DNA from: Phycisphaerales bacterium
GTDB taxonomy: Bacteria > Planctomycetota > Phycisphaerae > Sedimentisphaerales > Anaerobacaceae
Assembly (NCBI GenBank): GCA_020343675.1
Contig: CP070806.1
Coordinates: 4,304,529-4,363,570, forward strand
Direction of reading: 5' to 3'
DNA: 59,042 nucleotides
Shown here: in pieces, positions 1 to 9,371 of the stretch
Numbering within the stretch: the stretch's first letter is position 1
Layout of the letters: every line of letters begins with the position of its first letter
Program-made: the position numbers and the translations under genes
Notes under the pieces: generated by a model
Databases searched by the model: none
The model's input: the letters and a program-made list of their open reading frames with translations, nothing else
What the model was told of the DNA's origin: nothing

Positions 1-62
1 ATGACAAGTACGCAAGTTGCATGTGACAGAGCACTAGTACAGCTTATCGCCTTCAGAAGTTC

Positions 63-1442
63 GTGTGCAGGCACAGATTCCACATTGTGACAGCAGTGGC
101 ATTTTCTGTCGTTATTGGAACTTTGATCGTTATTCTTGTTACGTGGAGGACTAATCAGCTTCGAATATCGCAGACTGAGTTGACGATGCATAAGAATATT
201 CTCTTAAAAGCCGAGAGTTCACATTCTAGAGGAGATCTCGCAGTAGCTCTCGAGGATCTTAGGTCGATCTTGGACAGTGAATATGTTGGTTCCGAAGCAA
301 GTCTTTTTTATGAACGCATCTTAGATGATGTTCGTCAGTCTGTAGAACACTACTCTAATAGGATAGAGGTTAATCCTGAAGATACATATGCTTATCTACG
401 TCGCTCACAATACTATTGCTGTTTAGGGGACGAAGAGAAAGTCTATGCTGACATAGCAAAGTATGCGATGCTGGTTTCTCAACGTAATGGGAGTTCCCAC
501 AACAATTGGCTTCACCGCTTAATCATTGGTCTTTCCAAAAGTACTCCTGTAAATGTTGGAAAACCGCTGAATACAGCCAAAGATGATGGTACGTACAGCT
601 TCTCAAAAGATGGCCTTGAGTTGTACTTTGGTTCGTCTCGGTCTGGCGGATATGGCTTCTATGACCTGTGGGTAGCAAAACGCCAGACTCAAGATTCGGG
701 GTGGGGACAGCCTGTGAATCTCGGACAAACGATCAACACACGGTCCTACGACAGCATGCCATGCCTTTCACCCGATGGGTTAGAACTCTTTTTCAGTTCT
801 GACCGACCGGGCGGCTTGGGCCGGCCGGATCTATGGGTAACCAGGCGGATAACGAAGGATGATAATTGGGGAGTACCTCAGAATCTTGGATCAATAGTCA
901 ATAGCAGAGCTTGGGAGCAGCACCCGACTATTTCATCTGATGGCCTGACACTCATTTTTGAATCCACTCGGTCCGGACATGGTGATTTTTGGGTGACGAC
1001 TCGATCAAGCAATAATGGTGAGTGGAGCAAGCCTATGAACCTTGGCACTCCAGTCAACACAGACTATGATGAGTGGTGGCCGCGTCTGTCGTGCGATGAT
1101 CTCGTGCTTTTCTTTACATCGCGCAATCGCCCGGGTGGCATGGGCGATTGTGATCTCTGGGTGACAACGCGCTCCACGAAAGAGGATCCGTGGTGTATGC
1201 CGGTCAACCTTGGCCCTGCAGTGAACACTACAGCCAGAGAAGGGGCACCAACACTATCACTGGACGGCTCTATTCTGTATTTTGCTTCTGATCGATCTGG
1301 TGGTCTGGGTGGTTGGGATCAATACCAAGTCCCGATTGCCCCTTTGCATGAGGTTATCCAGAATGATCATAGCAAGAAACTAAAAGGATCTGTTCGTCTA
1401 CGCGACAACGCTATAAAAGTGATATCCGACAGGGATTTTTAA
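63..1442 (+). CDS. Membrane-anchored TPR/PD40 beta-propeller protein
   Basis: Predicted envelope protein with a PD40 (TolB/WD40-like) propeller; no enzymatic role can be assigned. Residues about 8-28 form one hydrophobic segment near the N-terminus, suggesting a signal anchor. A TPR-like stretch (NPEDTYAYLRRSQYY) lies near residue 100. From about residue 165 five blades follow, with cores such as SPDGLELFFSSDR, each trailed by a DLWV...PVNLG..VNT segment. GTG at 63 is the first usable start because an in-frame stop lies at 24-26; the Shine-Dalgarno is weak and GTG at 87 is an alternative. The first 500 bases or so are visibly richer in A+T than the rest of the window. It is a paralogue of the next gene, whose blades match one for one. 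PD40 folds often bind peptides or glycans, but the ligand here is unknown. Confidence 0.8.
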   Translation: MCRHRFHIVTAVAFSVVIGTLIVILVTWRTNQLRISQTELTMHKNILLKAESSHSRGDLAVALEDLRSILDSEYVGSEASLFYERILDDVRQSVEHYSNRIEVNPEDTYAYLRRSQYYCCLGDEEKVYADIAKYAMLVSQRNGSSHNNWLHRLIIGLSKSTPVNVGKPLNTAKDDGTYSFSKDGLELYFGSSRSGGYGFYDLWVAKRQTQDSGWGQPVNLGQTINTRSYDSMPCLSPDGLELFFSSDRPGGLGRPDLWVTRRITKDDNWGVPQNLGSIVNSRAWEQHPTISSDGLTLIFESTRSGHGDFWVTTRSSNNGEWSKPMNLGTPVNTDYDEWWPRLSCDDLVLFFTSRNRPGGMGDCDLWVTTRSTKEDPWCMPVNLGPAVNTTAREGAPTLSLDGSILYFASDRSGGLGGWDQYQVPIAPLHEVIQNDHSKKLKGSVRLRDNAIKVISDRDF

Positions 1443-1477
1443 ATAGGGCTATATGGCAATAAATGTATAAGAAAAGT

Positions 1478-1551
1478 GGCCGGTGAGGTCTTAGCCGCCA
1501 AGCAGAGAACCCACCGGCCCAACCCGACCCGGGCGGATGGTTTGCGCGCCC
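1478..1551 (+). promoter_or_regulatory. Candidate structured 5' leader of the second PD40 gene
   Basis: Two hairpins can be drawn. 1478-1485 (GGCCGGTG) pairs perfectly with 1512-1519, with three further pairs inside after a bulge, and 1531-1535 (GGGCG) pairs with 1547-1551. They lie 64-137 nt before the ATG at 1615. I do not recognise a known riboswitch consensus. The region could equally contain the terminator-like end of the upstream gene; there is no T-run. Confidence 0.3.
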
Positions 1552-1614
1552 AAGACAAGGGTTTCTTAATGATACCGCAAACCGGTAAACAAAACAAGTT
1601 TGGAGGTACGCATT

Positions 1615-2724
1615 ATGAGTATGAACAGAAAAATAAAAGGGATTATCATTGTGGTGGCAACCAGTATTCTTCTGACGCCAGGTAGGGCTGCAAAAGGAGA
1701 TTTCGTTTTCGGCACACCTACCAACATGGGTGCTCCTTTCAATTCCTCATCTGACGACGGAACTTATAGTTTTTCTCAAGATGGTTTGGAGTTGTACTTG
1801 GCAAGCAATCGCCCAGGTGGATACGGACACTATGATCTATATGTTATGGCGCGTGAGTCGCTCGACGCCGAGTGGGCCGAACCGGTGAATCTGGGGACAA
1901 TGATAAACAGTCCGGAGTATGACAGTATGCCCTGTATTTCCCCGGATGGGCTTGAACTTTACTTCAACTCCGGGAGTACCCCTACCCCCGACTTGTGGGT
2001 GGCCAAACGCACCACCGTCGACGACGCCTGGGGACTGGCTGTGAACCTTGGTCCGACGGTAAATAGTAGTCACTGGGAACAGCATCCCACGCTTTCATCT
2101 GACGGCCTGACACTTATATTTGAATCTTCCCGACCAGGAGGGCACGGAGGTAGTGACCTCTGGGTGACCACACGAGCCAGCACAGGTGATGCATGGAGTA
2201 ATCCGACGAATATCGGGCCCACAGTCAACACTCCATACAATGAGTGGTGGCCTCGTTTTTCACCCGATGATCGAATGTTGTTCTTTACCTCTAACAACCG
2301 TCCCGGAGGATTTGGGAAAACTGACCTTTGGATTTCAAGACGGGCAACCACAGAAGACGCATGGTCTGTTCCCATTAATATTGGTCCTGCTCTCAACACT
2401 CCGGACGATGAGGGTGCACCGACTTTTTCACTTGACGGCTCTGTCCTTTATTTCGCCTCTGACCGTCCAGGTGGGCTGGGTGGTTGGGATCAATGGCAGG
2501 TATCAATCGATCCGGTTGTTGACCTGAACGTTGATGAGATTGTGGACTGTGCCGACGTCAGCGAGATGATCGATTTCTGGGGCACGGACAACACGCTCTA
2601 CGACATCGGCCCAATGCCCTGGGGCGATGGTGTCGTGGATGCGCAAGACCTGCTCGTCCTGGCCGAATACATGGTGAACAACCCCGTCGATGTGAACGAC
2701 ATTCAATTGACTATTGACAATTGA
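1615..2724 (+). CDS. Secreted PD40 propeller protein with dockerin-like C-terminus
   Basis: Predicted exported protein with five PD40 blades and a C-terminal dockerin-like or EF-hand-like segment. The start is ATG 1615, with GGAGG at 1602-1606 eight bases upstream. Residues 1-25 are a signal peptide (MSMNRKIKG followed by a hydrophobic run). The five blades (for example SQDGLELYLASNR and SSDGLTLIFESSR) align with those of the preceding gene. The tail, from about residue 310, has two acidic repeats, DLNVDEIVDCADVSEM and WGDGVVDAQDLLVLAEYM, the Asp/Asn-rich calcium-loop pattern of type I dockerins that many planctomycete secreted proteins carry. The last residues (DIQLTIDN) are encoded inside an AT-rich repeat, so the original C-terminus may have been shorter. 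Ligand and partner are unknown. Confidence 0.82.
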   Translation: MSMNRKIKGIIIVVATSILLTPGRAAKGDFVFGTPTNMGAPFNSSSDDGTYSFSQDGLELYLASNRPGGYGHYDLYVMARESLDAEWAEPVNLGTMINSPEYDSMPCISPDGLELYFNSGSTPTPDLWVAKRTTVDDAWGLAVNLGPTVNSSHWEQHPTLSSDGLTLIFESSRPGGHGGSDLWVTTRASTGDAWSNPTNIGPTVNTPYNEWWPRFSPDDRMLFFTSNNRPGGFGKTDLWISRRATTEDAWSVPINIGPALNTPDDEGAPTFSLDGSVLYFASDRPGGLGGWDQWQVSIDPVVDLNVDEIVDCADVSEMIDFWGTDNTLYDIGPMPWGDGVVDAQDLLVLAEYMVNNPVDVNDIQLTIDN

Positions 2725-2737
2725 ATATTGACCATTG
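2703..2737. repeat. AT-rich intergenic repeat built on ATTGAC
   Basis: The stretch contains ATTGAC/TATTGAC units and their inverse (CAATTGA) repeated four times in about 35 bases. It overlaps the last codons of the PD40 gene and runs into the spacer before ald. It resembles the short self-complementary intergenic repeat seen at 13255-13292 in style, not in exact sequence. Confidence 0.4.
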
Positions 2738-2808
2738 GCTCTGAAAGACAGGATCCCATCCGCGTGGTCCAGAATGCGAAATGTTTGTGTAGGGGCAGAC
2801 CCACGTGC

Positions 2809-3905
2809 TCAGCGCTTCGGGAGGTCTGGGAAGACCTTTGAAACTGCGTCGTTGACGAGGCGGTGGTCGCGGATATTGAGCGAGGCGGCGTGGCCGGCAT
2901 CGACTGCGGCGAAGCCATCGACGCTGAGCGAGGCCAACTCCCGCACGTAGGGCAGCGTGGCATTGCACAACGCCTGGCTGGATGTTCGGCTGACCGCCCC
3001 CGGGATGTTGGTGACGCAATAATGCACGACCCCCTCGACGACGTACGTCGGCTCGTGATGCGTGGTCGGCCGGCACGTCTCGATGCAGCCGCCCTGGTCG
3101 ATGCAGACATCTACAATGACGCTGCCAGTCTTCATTTTCTTGAGCAGCGGGCGGTCGATCAATACGGGCGCCCGGCCGCCCGGGATCAAAACGGCCCCGA
3201 TGACCAGGTCTGCGCCAATCGCATAATGTTCGACGGCGTGCGGGTCGCAGTATATCGTCGTGACGTTGGCGGGCATGATTTCGTCGAGATACCGCAACCG
3301 GTCCTGGTCGATGTCCATGATGGTGACGTTGGCGCCCATTCCGGCGGCGATGCGTGCGGCGTTGGCGCCGACGACGCCCCCGCCGAGGATGAGCACGTTG
3401 GCCGGGGCCACACCGGGGACGCCGCCCAAGAGAATCCCGCGTCCCATCATCGGCCGCTCCAGATACTTGGCGCCCTCGTGGACCGACATCTTTCCGGCCA
3501 CCTCACTCATCGGGGTTAGCAGCGGCAGGCGGCCCTGAGCGTCTCTGAGGGTCTCGTAGGCGACCGCCGTGATGCCCGCCTCCAGGCACCCGACCGTCAG
3601 CTCGCGCGAGGCGGCGAAGTGAAAATAACAGAAGATGATTTGGCCTTTTCGCAGCAGAGCCATCTCATCCGGCTGAGGCTCCTTGACTTTGACAATCAGC
3701 CCGGCCTTGGCGTAGATTTCGGCGGCGCTCTCGATGATTTGCGCTTCCGCCGTCGAATACTGTTTGTCGGAAAAACCGCTGGCCAGGCCCGCCTGGCGCT
3801 CGACCAGGACCGTGTGCCCGTCGCTTGTGAGCAACTGCGCGCCTACAGGAAGCAAACCGACGCGGTACTCGTCTGGTTTGGCCTCTTAGGGACGCCAATA
3901 GTCAT
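2809..3905 (-). CDS. ald: Alanine dehydrogenase, apparent frameshift near the start
   Basis: NAD-dependent alanine dehydrogenase, which interconverts L-alanine and pyruvate plus ammonia. The long frame (3855 down to 2809, 348 aa) begins abruptly at the LLPVGAQLL segment, which in this family lies about 18 residues inside the protein. The missing N-terminus is present in another frame: ATG at 3905 reads MTIGVPK and then goes out of frame. Adding one C between 3882 and 3886 of the plus strand restores MTIGVPKEAKPDEYRVGLL, the expected family start. The Rossmann motif GGGVVGANAARIAAGMGA and the conserved VDVCIDQGGC segment are intact. The ATG lies 4 nt after the pyrE stop, implying coupling. The frameshift is either a true lesion or an assembly error; the rest of the gene shows no decay. 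Confidence 0.9.
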
Positions 3906-3909
3906 CCGG

Positions 3910-4440
3910 TCAATCCGTGTCTTTGATTCCAAGGTCGTCTTTTGTCAGGATGGCCTCGAATGTGTAGCCCGCCCCGACGATATTCTCCCCGGCGCCCTGC
4001 TTGCGGTCGATCACGCAGACGATCTTCTTGACCGTCGCACCGGCTTCGGTGATGATTTTCGCTGCTTCGAGGACCTGTCCGCCCGTTGTGGCGATATCTT
4101 CGACGAGCAGCACGACGTCGCCGGGCTTCAGGACGCCCTCAACCATCTTGCTGGTGCCGTAGCCTTTTTTGCTGTTTCGGATGATGACCCAGTTCTTGCC
4201 GGACTCCATGGCTGTCGCGGCCGCTAAGGCCACGCCGCCCAACTCAGCGCCGGCGATCAGTGTAACATCGTCGGTAATATACCCGCTGAATTCCTTGCCG
4301 AGCGCTTTGAGTATGTCGGGGCAAGTCTCGAACAGATATTTGTCGAGATAGTACTTGCTTCGCTTTCCGCTGCGAAGGACAAAATCGCCTTCCAGATAAG
4401 CAGTTTCCTTTATCCGTCCAATCAATTCCTCTCTGGTCAT
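3910..4440 (-). CDS. pyrE: Orotate phosphoribosyltransferase
   Basis: Cytoplasmic enzyme of pyrimidine synthesis that joins orotate to PRPP to give OMP. The PRPP-binding loop is clear: VVLLVEDIATTGGQ near residue 120. The conserved lysine-rich segment RNSKKGYGT precedes it. I place the start at ATG 4440 (MTREELIGRIKE, 176 aa), with GAGG ten bases upstream, rather than at the in-frame ATG 33 bases earlier. The length is normal for the short bacterial PyrE type. It lies between purB (42 nt upstream) and ald (4 nt downstream) on the same strand, so a shared nucleotide/amino-acid transcript is likely. Confidence 0.95.
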   Translation of the reverse strand: MTREELIGRIKETAYLEGDFVLRSGKRSKYYLDKYLFETCPDILKALGKEFSGYITDDVTLIAGAELGGVALAAATAMESGKNWVIIRNSKKGYGTSKMVEGVLKPGDVVLLVEDIATTGGQVLEAAKIITEAGATVKKIVCVIDRKQGAGENIVGAGYTFEAILTKDDLGIKDTD

Positions 4441-4482
4441 TCTCTGTACCTCGTGATCCGGGTGCATCGCCACAAGCGACGT

Positions 4483-5916
4483 TTACACGTTGAGTTCCAC
4501 TTTTCTGTTGAGTTCTTTTCGATATCTTCTGCGAATAGGCATCAGGACGGCGCCGATGAATTCATCAACCTGCTGCGGGGCTCGCCCGATGTAACTTTGC
4601 GGGTCGAGTATCTTCTCGAAATCGATCCCGGCGAAGGCAACATCTGCTCTGAGCCGACCGACCAGATCGTTGGACCTGCCCAGCTTCTTGACCTGAGCGG
4701 CTGCCGCTTGCGAGTGCAGCCTGATTTTCTCGTGCAGCTCCTGACGGTTGCCGCCGGCTTTGACGGCCGCCATCAGGATATTCTCGGTGGCCATGAAAGG
4801 CAGCTCGGCCTTGACACGTGCGGCGATCACCTTCGGGTACACTACGAGCCCGCCGGCAACGTTGATAAGGATTTGCAGGATGCCGTCCACGGCTAAGAAG
4901 GCTTCGGGAATGACCACCCTTCGATTGGCCGAATCGTCGAGCGTTCGTTCGAGCCACTGCTCGGATGCGGTCATCTGCGGGCTGGAAGCCAGGCTCAGAA
5001 CCAACCGGCTCAGGGCGGTCGCCCTCTCGCAGCGCATCGGATTCCTTTTGTACGCCATGGCCGAAGAGCCGATTTGCGTCTTTTCGAACGGCTCCTCGAT
5101 TTCTTTGAGATTTGCAAGCAGCCGGATATCGTTGCACATTTTGTGAGCCGACTGTGCAATCGAGGCCAGAGCATTGACCACCTGAGCATCGATTTTTCGC
5201 TGATAGGTCTGGCCCGTCACCGCACAGATGTTCTTGAAACCGAACGCCGCCGCAACGGCCTTGTCGAGCTGCTTGACCTTGCTGTGGTTACCGTCGAAAA
5301 GCTCCAGGAACGAGGCCTGCGTGCCGGTGGTGCCTTTGACGCCCCTGAAGGGCAGTGTTTCAAGCCGATGCTCGATTTCCTGCAAGTCCATGACGAACTC
5401 GTAGCACCACAACGTGGCCCTCTTGCCGACGGTGGTCAACTGGGCCGGCTGATAGTGCGTAAATCCGAGCGTGGCGAGTGAGCGATTCTTTTTCGCAAAT
5501 TTTCCGAGCAAATCGATAAGGGCGGCCAGCTTGCCGGCGATCAGTTGCATCGCCTCACGCATGATGAGCAAATCGGCGTTGTCGCCGACGTAGCAGCTTG
5601 TTGCGCCTAAGTGGATGATGGGTCCGGCTTTCGGCGCTGCGTCGGCGAATGCGTACACGTGTGCCATAACATCGTGGCGGAATTGCTTCTCGTAGCGAGC
5701 GGCCTTCTTGAAGTTAATCTCGTCGAGGTGCCGGGCCATCTGCTTTATCTGGCTCTGGCTGATATCCAGGCCGAGTTTCTTCTGCGCCCTGGCCAATTCC
5801 AGCCAGAGCCTGCGCCACGTGCCGAATTTCTTCCGAGCCCCGAAAAGCTCAGCCATTTCCCTCGAAGCATTCCGCTCAACAAGCGGACTTGTGTAAACGT
5901 CTTTGTTCTCAGCCAT
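4483..5916 (-). CDS. purB: Adenylosuccinate lyase
   Basis: Catalyses two fumarate-releasing steps of purine synthesis (SAICAR to AICAR, adenylosuccinate to AMP). It belongs to the fumarase/aspartase superfamily, and the signature loop is visible as [15 protein letters not shown] at about residues 287-301. The conserved [12 protein letters not shown] segment, which carries a catalytic histidine, is near residue 105. At 477 aa it is of the longer, animal-like type that includes a C-terminal helical domain. The start ATG 5916 follows GAGAG. It sits 27 nt after the aldo/keto reductase and 42 nt before pyrE, all co-directional. Confidence 0.95.
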   Translation of the reverse strand: MAENKDVYTSPLVERNASREMAELFGARKKFGTWRRLWLELARAQKKLGLDISQSQIKQMARHLDEINFKKAARYEKQFRHDVMAHVYAFADAAPKAGPIIHLGATSCYVGDNADLLIMREAMQLIAGKLAALIDLLGKFAKKNRSLATLGFTHYQPAQLTTVGKRATLWCYEFVMDLQEIEHRLETLPFRGVKGTTGTQASFLELFDGNHSKVKQLDKAVAAAFGFKNICAVTGQTYQRKIDAQVVNALASIAQSAHKMCNDIRLLANLKEIEEPFEKTQIGSSAMAYKRNPMRCERATALSRLVLSLASSPQMTASEQWLERTLDDSANRRVVIPEAFLAVDGILQILINVAGGLVVYPKVIAARVKAELPFMATENILMAAVKAGGNRQELHEKIRLHSQAAAAQVKKLGRSNDLVGRLRADVAFAGIDFEKILDPQSYIGRAPQQVDEFIGAVLMPIRRRYRKELNRKVELNV

Positions 5917-5943
5917 TTTTCTCTCGATGTTCTAATTCACCTG

Positions 5944-6909
5944 TTATTGAGTCCTTGTCTTACGTTCGGCCAATAGCTGTTCGATCTGGTCGATATCTTC
6001 CTGGCTCAACTCCCAGTCCGCCGCCGGAGCCGTTTCGAGAATCTGCTCGGGTCGTCGCGCCCCGGCAATGGCGGCGGTGACTTCGGGCCTGCGAAGGACC
6101 CAACTCAGGGCCAACTGGGCGCAGGTTTTGCCGTGGCGCTGAGCGATTGCTTTGAGGCCCTCAACGAGCTCCAGGGTGGCGCTGAATTGCGGCTCGTGAA
6201 AGTCGGGATTTCTTCTTCGATGATCATCCAAAGGCAAAGCCCCGAGCCTCTCGGCGCTGAATTTGCCCGTGAGCAGGCCGCGCTGCATCGGGCTGTACGC
6301 AACGACGCCGATGTTGTTTTGAGCACAATAGTCCAGCAATTCATCTTCAACCTCGCGGTGCACCATGCTGTAGGGCGGCTGGAGCGAAGCGACAGGGTGA
6401 ATCTTCTGCACGCGCCTGATCTGGTCAACGGTGAAATTCGATGCGCCGAGATATCGCACCTTGCCTTCCCGGCACAACTTTGCCATTTCCTCCCAGCCTT
6501 CTTCGAGATCTTCATCGGGGTCGGGCCAGTGTATCTGATAGAGGTCTATGACCTCGACGCCGAGTCTCTCAAGGCTGGCGTGGCACTCGGCGCGGATGCT
6601 CTGCCGTTTCAGACAGGTTAGTTTCTCCTTTTTCTCGTTCCACAAGATGCCACACTTGGTTGCGATGACGGGCTTGTCACTTCTTTGTTTGAGGGCTTCT
6701 CGGACAAGTTCTTCGGAATGGCCCAAGCCATAGGCCGGCGCCGTATCGATCCAGTTGATGCCCGTTTCGAGGCCCGCCCGAATCGCGGCGATTGCTTCGC
6801 CATCGTCCTGCGGCCCCCAGCCGTACTCCCAGGGCCCGCCCATCGCCCAGGTCCCCAGCCCCACGGTCGTCAGTCCGAGGTCGGTATAGCCTAATTTTCT
6901 TGTTTGCAT
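5944..6909 (-). CDS. Aldo/keto reductase
   Basis: NADPH-dependent oxidoreductase of the AKR superfamily with a TIM-barrel fold; the substrate is not predictable. The catalytic tetrad is visible: Asp and Tyr in WIDTAPAYGLG, Lys in VIATKCG and His in YQIHWPDP. The cofactor segment near the C-terminus (AIAGARRPEQILE) is also typical. ATG 6909 (MQTRKLGYTDLGL) is chosen because GGGGAG lies eight bases upstream; an earlier ATG would add 22 unconserved residues. Length 321 aa is normal. It is the link between the GH95 genes upstream (98 nt) and purB downstream (27 nt), and may act on a sugar released by them or simply share a transcript. Confidence 0.92.
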   Translation of the reverse strand: MQTRKLGYTDLGLTTVGLGTWAMGGPWEYGWGPQDDGEAIAAIRAGLETGINWIDTAPAYGLGHSEELVREALKQRSDKPVIATKCGILWNEKKEKLTCLKRQSIRAECHASLERLGVEVIDLYQIHWPDPDEDLEEGWEEMAKLCREGKVRYLGASNFTVDQIRRVQKIHPVASLQPPYSMVHREVEDELLDYCAQNNIGVVAYSPMQRGLLTGKFSAERLGALPLDDHRRRNPDFHEPQFSATLELVEGLKAIAQRHGKTCAQLALSWVLRRPEVTAAIAGARRPEQILETAPAADWELSQEDIDQIEQLLAERKTRTQ

Positions 6910-7007
6910 AAGGTCGCTCCCCAAAACGCCTGCGCATTCGGACAATAGCATATTCTCAGATCGAGCGCTTATCAACAGTCTGCCCGCGCAAAATCCGGGC
7001 AGAGCAC

Positions 7008-9359
7008 CTAATCCGCCAATAGGACATAGTTATGTCCGGCTTTCGTGTCGAACTCGACGGTTTTTCCGAAGATGGCCCTGTCCGATTTGAGCTTGATTGC
7101 CGCGGCCGAACGAATCGAGCATTTTGCACCGAGCTTCGAGCGTATCACGGCCCGGCGGAGCTTGCCGTCTTTCCACTCGATGTCCACCTCAAAGCCGCCG
7201 CGGGCGCGCAGGCCTTTGACATAACCGTCCGGCCAGGCAGAAGGCAGCGCGGGCAGCAGGTGGAGTTGCCCCGCGTGGCTTTGGAGCAGCATCTCGGCGA
7301 TGCCGGCGGTCCCACCAAAGTTGCCGTCGATCTGAAAAGGTGGATGCGTATCGAAAAGGTTGGGCAGCGTGGATTTTTGCAGCAGAGCCTGCACGTTTTC
7401 GTGAGCCTTTTGGCCGTCTTGCAGGCGGGCCCAGAAATTGATGATCCACGCTCTGCTCCAGCCGGTATGCCCGCCGCCGTGCGAAAGACGATACTCAAGC
7501 GATTTTCTCGCCGCGGCCGCCAGGTCGGGCGTGCCATTGACGGTAATCTGTTTGCCGGGGTACAGGGCGAACAGATGTGAAACATGCCGATGACCCGGCG
7601 CGGGCTCCTCGAACGGCTCGTTCCATTCCATCAGTCTGCCGTCCGAGCCGATCTGAGGGCCTGCCAGATTTGCCAGTGCGGCCTTTACCTCCGCCGTGAA
7701 ATCGTCCTCAATGCCGAGAATTCCAGCAGCCTCTGTGCAGTTGGTGAACAGGTCATAGATAATCTGCTGGTCCATGGCCGGGCCCATCGTGAGATTCGAA
7801 TTCTTGCCCTCGGGTGTGCGGAAGCGGTTTTCAGGGGAGATCGACGGGCCGGAAACCAGCTCGCCCGTCTTCGGGTCCTCCACGAGGTAATCCAGCAGGA
7901 ACTCAGCAGCTTCTTTCATTATGGGGTAAGCCCGTTCTTGCAGAAACTCCCGGTCGCCTTCGAATGCGTAGTGTTCCCAAAGATGCTGGCAGCACCAGGC
8001 TGCGCCGCTGGGCCACATCCCGTATTGTACATTTCCGATAGGGCTGGTCCAGAAACACGCATCCGTGGTGTGATGGGCGACGAAGCCGCGGCAGTTGTAA
8101 ACGTCTCTGGCGGTCTTCCTGCCGCGCGGCCGCAGGTTATCCACGAGATCGAAGAACGGCTCGTGACACTCCGACAGATTGCAGACCTCGGCAGGCCAAT
8201 AGTTCATCTGGACATTAATGTTGATGTGGTAATCGCAGTTCCACGGCGCCTTGATGTGCTCGTTCCATAGGCCCTGGAGGTTGGCGGGCATACACCCCGG
8301 GCGCGAGCTTGATATCAGAAGATAACGGCCGAACTGGAAATACAGAGCGCATAGGTCGGGGTCATCTGCGCCAGCTTTCATCGCTGCCAGGCGCTCATCC
8401 GTCGGTTTATCCGCTCCGGCGCCGAGGTCCAGTGCCACTCTTCGGAAAAGGCGCCGGTGTTCGGATACGTGCGCCCGCTGCAGATTGAGATACTTCTTCT
8501 TTGCAGCCGAGGCCATCTGTCTGTCGCAGAGCGTGTGCGGGTTATCGCCGCGATAACTCGTCGCCGCAACGATCAGCAGCGTCGCCGCATCGGCGTTTTC
8601 CAATTGCAGACTCTTGCCAGTCGCCGTCAACTCGCCACCTTCGGGAATGATCCTCAACTGGGCTTCGTACCTGACACCTTTGTGTTCACCCTGCATTGTC
8701 GCCTGGCCCTTCATCAGGATGCGATCGCGACCCACCACCTCCACGGCGAAGTCCTCGGGGCGGGATAACTCGGCATGGAACGTGATCTGTGCCGGCTTAT
8801 CACACGAGAGGTGAACGACGATGCACTGGTCAACCGGACTGGAGAAAACCTTGCGGGTAAACGCGGCGTCACCGAGTCGATACTCGACTGAGGCAATCGC
8901 GGTATCCAGATCAAGCTGACGGCAATAGTCAGTCACGGCATTGCCGCCGGCGAATCGCAGTTTCAAATCGCCGAGCGTTTGATAGCCGCGAATCAGCCGC
9001 TCGCCCATGAACTGACGCTGCATTAAGCTCTGGGCCTCGACGTATTTGCCCTCAAAAATGAGCCGCCGGGCCTCGGGCAAATACTTGTGCGCCCCGACGC
9101 GGTCACGGTCAAGCGGATGGCCCGCCCACAACGTATCTTCGTTGAGTTGCAGCCGCTCGGTCTCTACCGTCCCGAAGACCATCGCTCCGAGACGGCCGTT
9201 CCCGACCGGAAGGGCTTCGGTCCACTTCTGGGCCGGTTCGTCATACCACAACTTCAGGTTCTTCCATTCCCGTTCATTGAGTTGATCCGCCCGGGGGCCG
9301 AACGTCGAGCACCCGGCTGCAAACAACATACAAATCGCTGCCAATTTCAAATGTTTCAT
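7008..9359 (-). CDS. GH95 alpha-L-fucosidase-type glycoside hydrolase, lipoprotein
   Basis: Predicted exo-glycosidase removing terminal alpha-1,2-linked L-fucose (some GH95 members act on alpha-L-galactose). The N-terminus is a lipoprotein signal with lipobox LFAAGC, cysteine 17, so it is likely membrane-tethered in the envelope. The family core is clear: [15 protein letters not shown] and [11 protein letters not shown] near residues 50-85; the catalytic Asn-containing segment [11 protein letters not shown] near 380; the acidic residue in SPENRF near 508; and [17 protein letters not shown] near 675. These correspond to the Asn, Glu and Asp residues known to be catalytic in the Bifidobacterium fucosidase AfcA. 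The start ATG 9359 lies 12 nt after the second GH95 gene. The two proteins are tandem paralogues that probably differ in linkage preference. Confidence 0.93.
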   Translation of the reverse strand: MKHLKLAAICMLFAAGCSTFGPRADQLNEREWKNLKLWYDEPAQKWTEALPVGNGRLGAMVFGTVETERLQLNEDTLWAGHPLDRDRVGAHKYLPEARRLIFEGKYVEAQSLMQRQFMGERLIRGYQTLGDLKLRFAGGNAVTDYCRQLDLDTAIASVEYRLGDAAFTRKVFSSPVDQCIVVHLSCDKPAQITFHAELSRPEDFAVEVVGRDRILMKGQATMQGEHKGVRYEAQLRIIPEGGELTATGKSLQLENADAATLLIVAATSYRGDNPHTLCDRQMASAAKKKYLNLQRAHVSEHRRLFRRVALDLGAGADKPTDERLAAMKAGADDPDLCALYFQFGRYLLISSSRPGCMPANLQGLWNEHIKAPWNCDYHININVQMNYWPAEVCNLSECHEPFFDLVDNLRPRGRKTARDVYNCRGFVAHHTTDACFWTSPIGNVQYGMWPSGAAWCCQHLWEHYAFEGDREFLQERAYPIMKEAAEFLLDYLVEDPKTGELVSGPSISPENRFRTPEGKNSNLTMGPAMDQQIIYDLFTNCTEAAGILGIEDDFTAEVKAALANLAGPQIGSDGRLMEWNEPFEEPAPGHRHVSHLFALYPGKQITVNGTPDLAAAARKSLEYRLSHGGGHTGWSRAWIINFWARLQDGQKAHENVQALLQKSTLPNLFDTHPPFQIDGNFGGTAGIAEMLLQSHAGQLHLLPALPSAWPDGYVKGLRARGGFEVDIEWKDGKLRRAVIRSKLGAKCSIRSAAAIKLKSDRAIFGKTVEFDTKAGHNYVLLAD

Positions 9360-9371
9360 CTTGAATTCTCG

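Noticed and set aside
1478..1600. Cyclic di-GMP riboswitch before the second PD40 gene
   Set aside because: The conserved GEMM core and tetraloop receptor sequences are absent; only generic hairpins are visible.
1476..1685. Small frame overlapping the start of the second PD40 gene
   Set aside because: It runs through hairpins and the ribosome site of the real gene and has no conserved features.
7584..8270. Plus-strand frames inside the GH95 genes (also 10377-11048)
   Set aside because: Antisense to conserved catalytic regions of GH95; high G+C creates such frames by chance.
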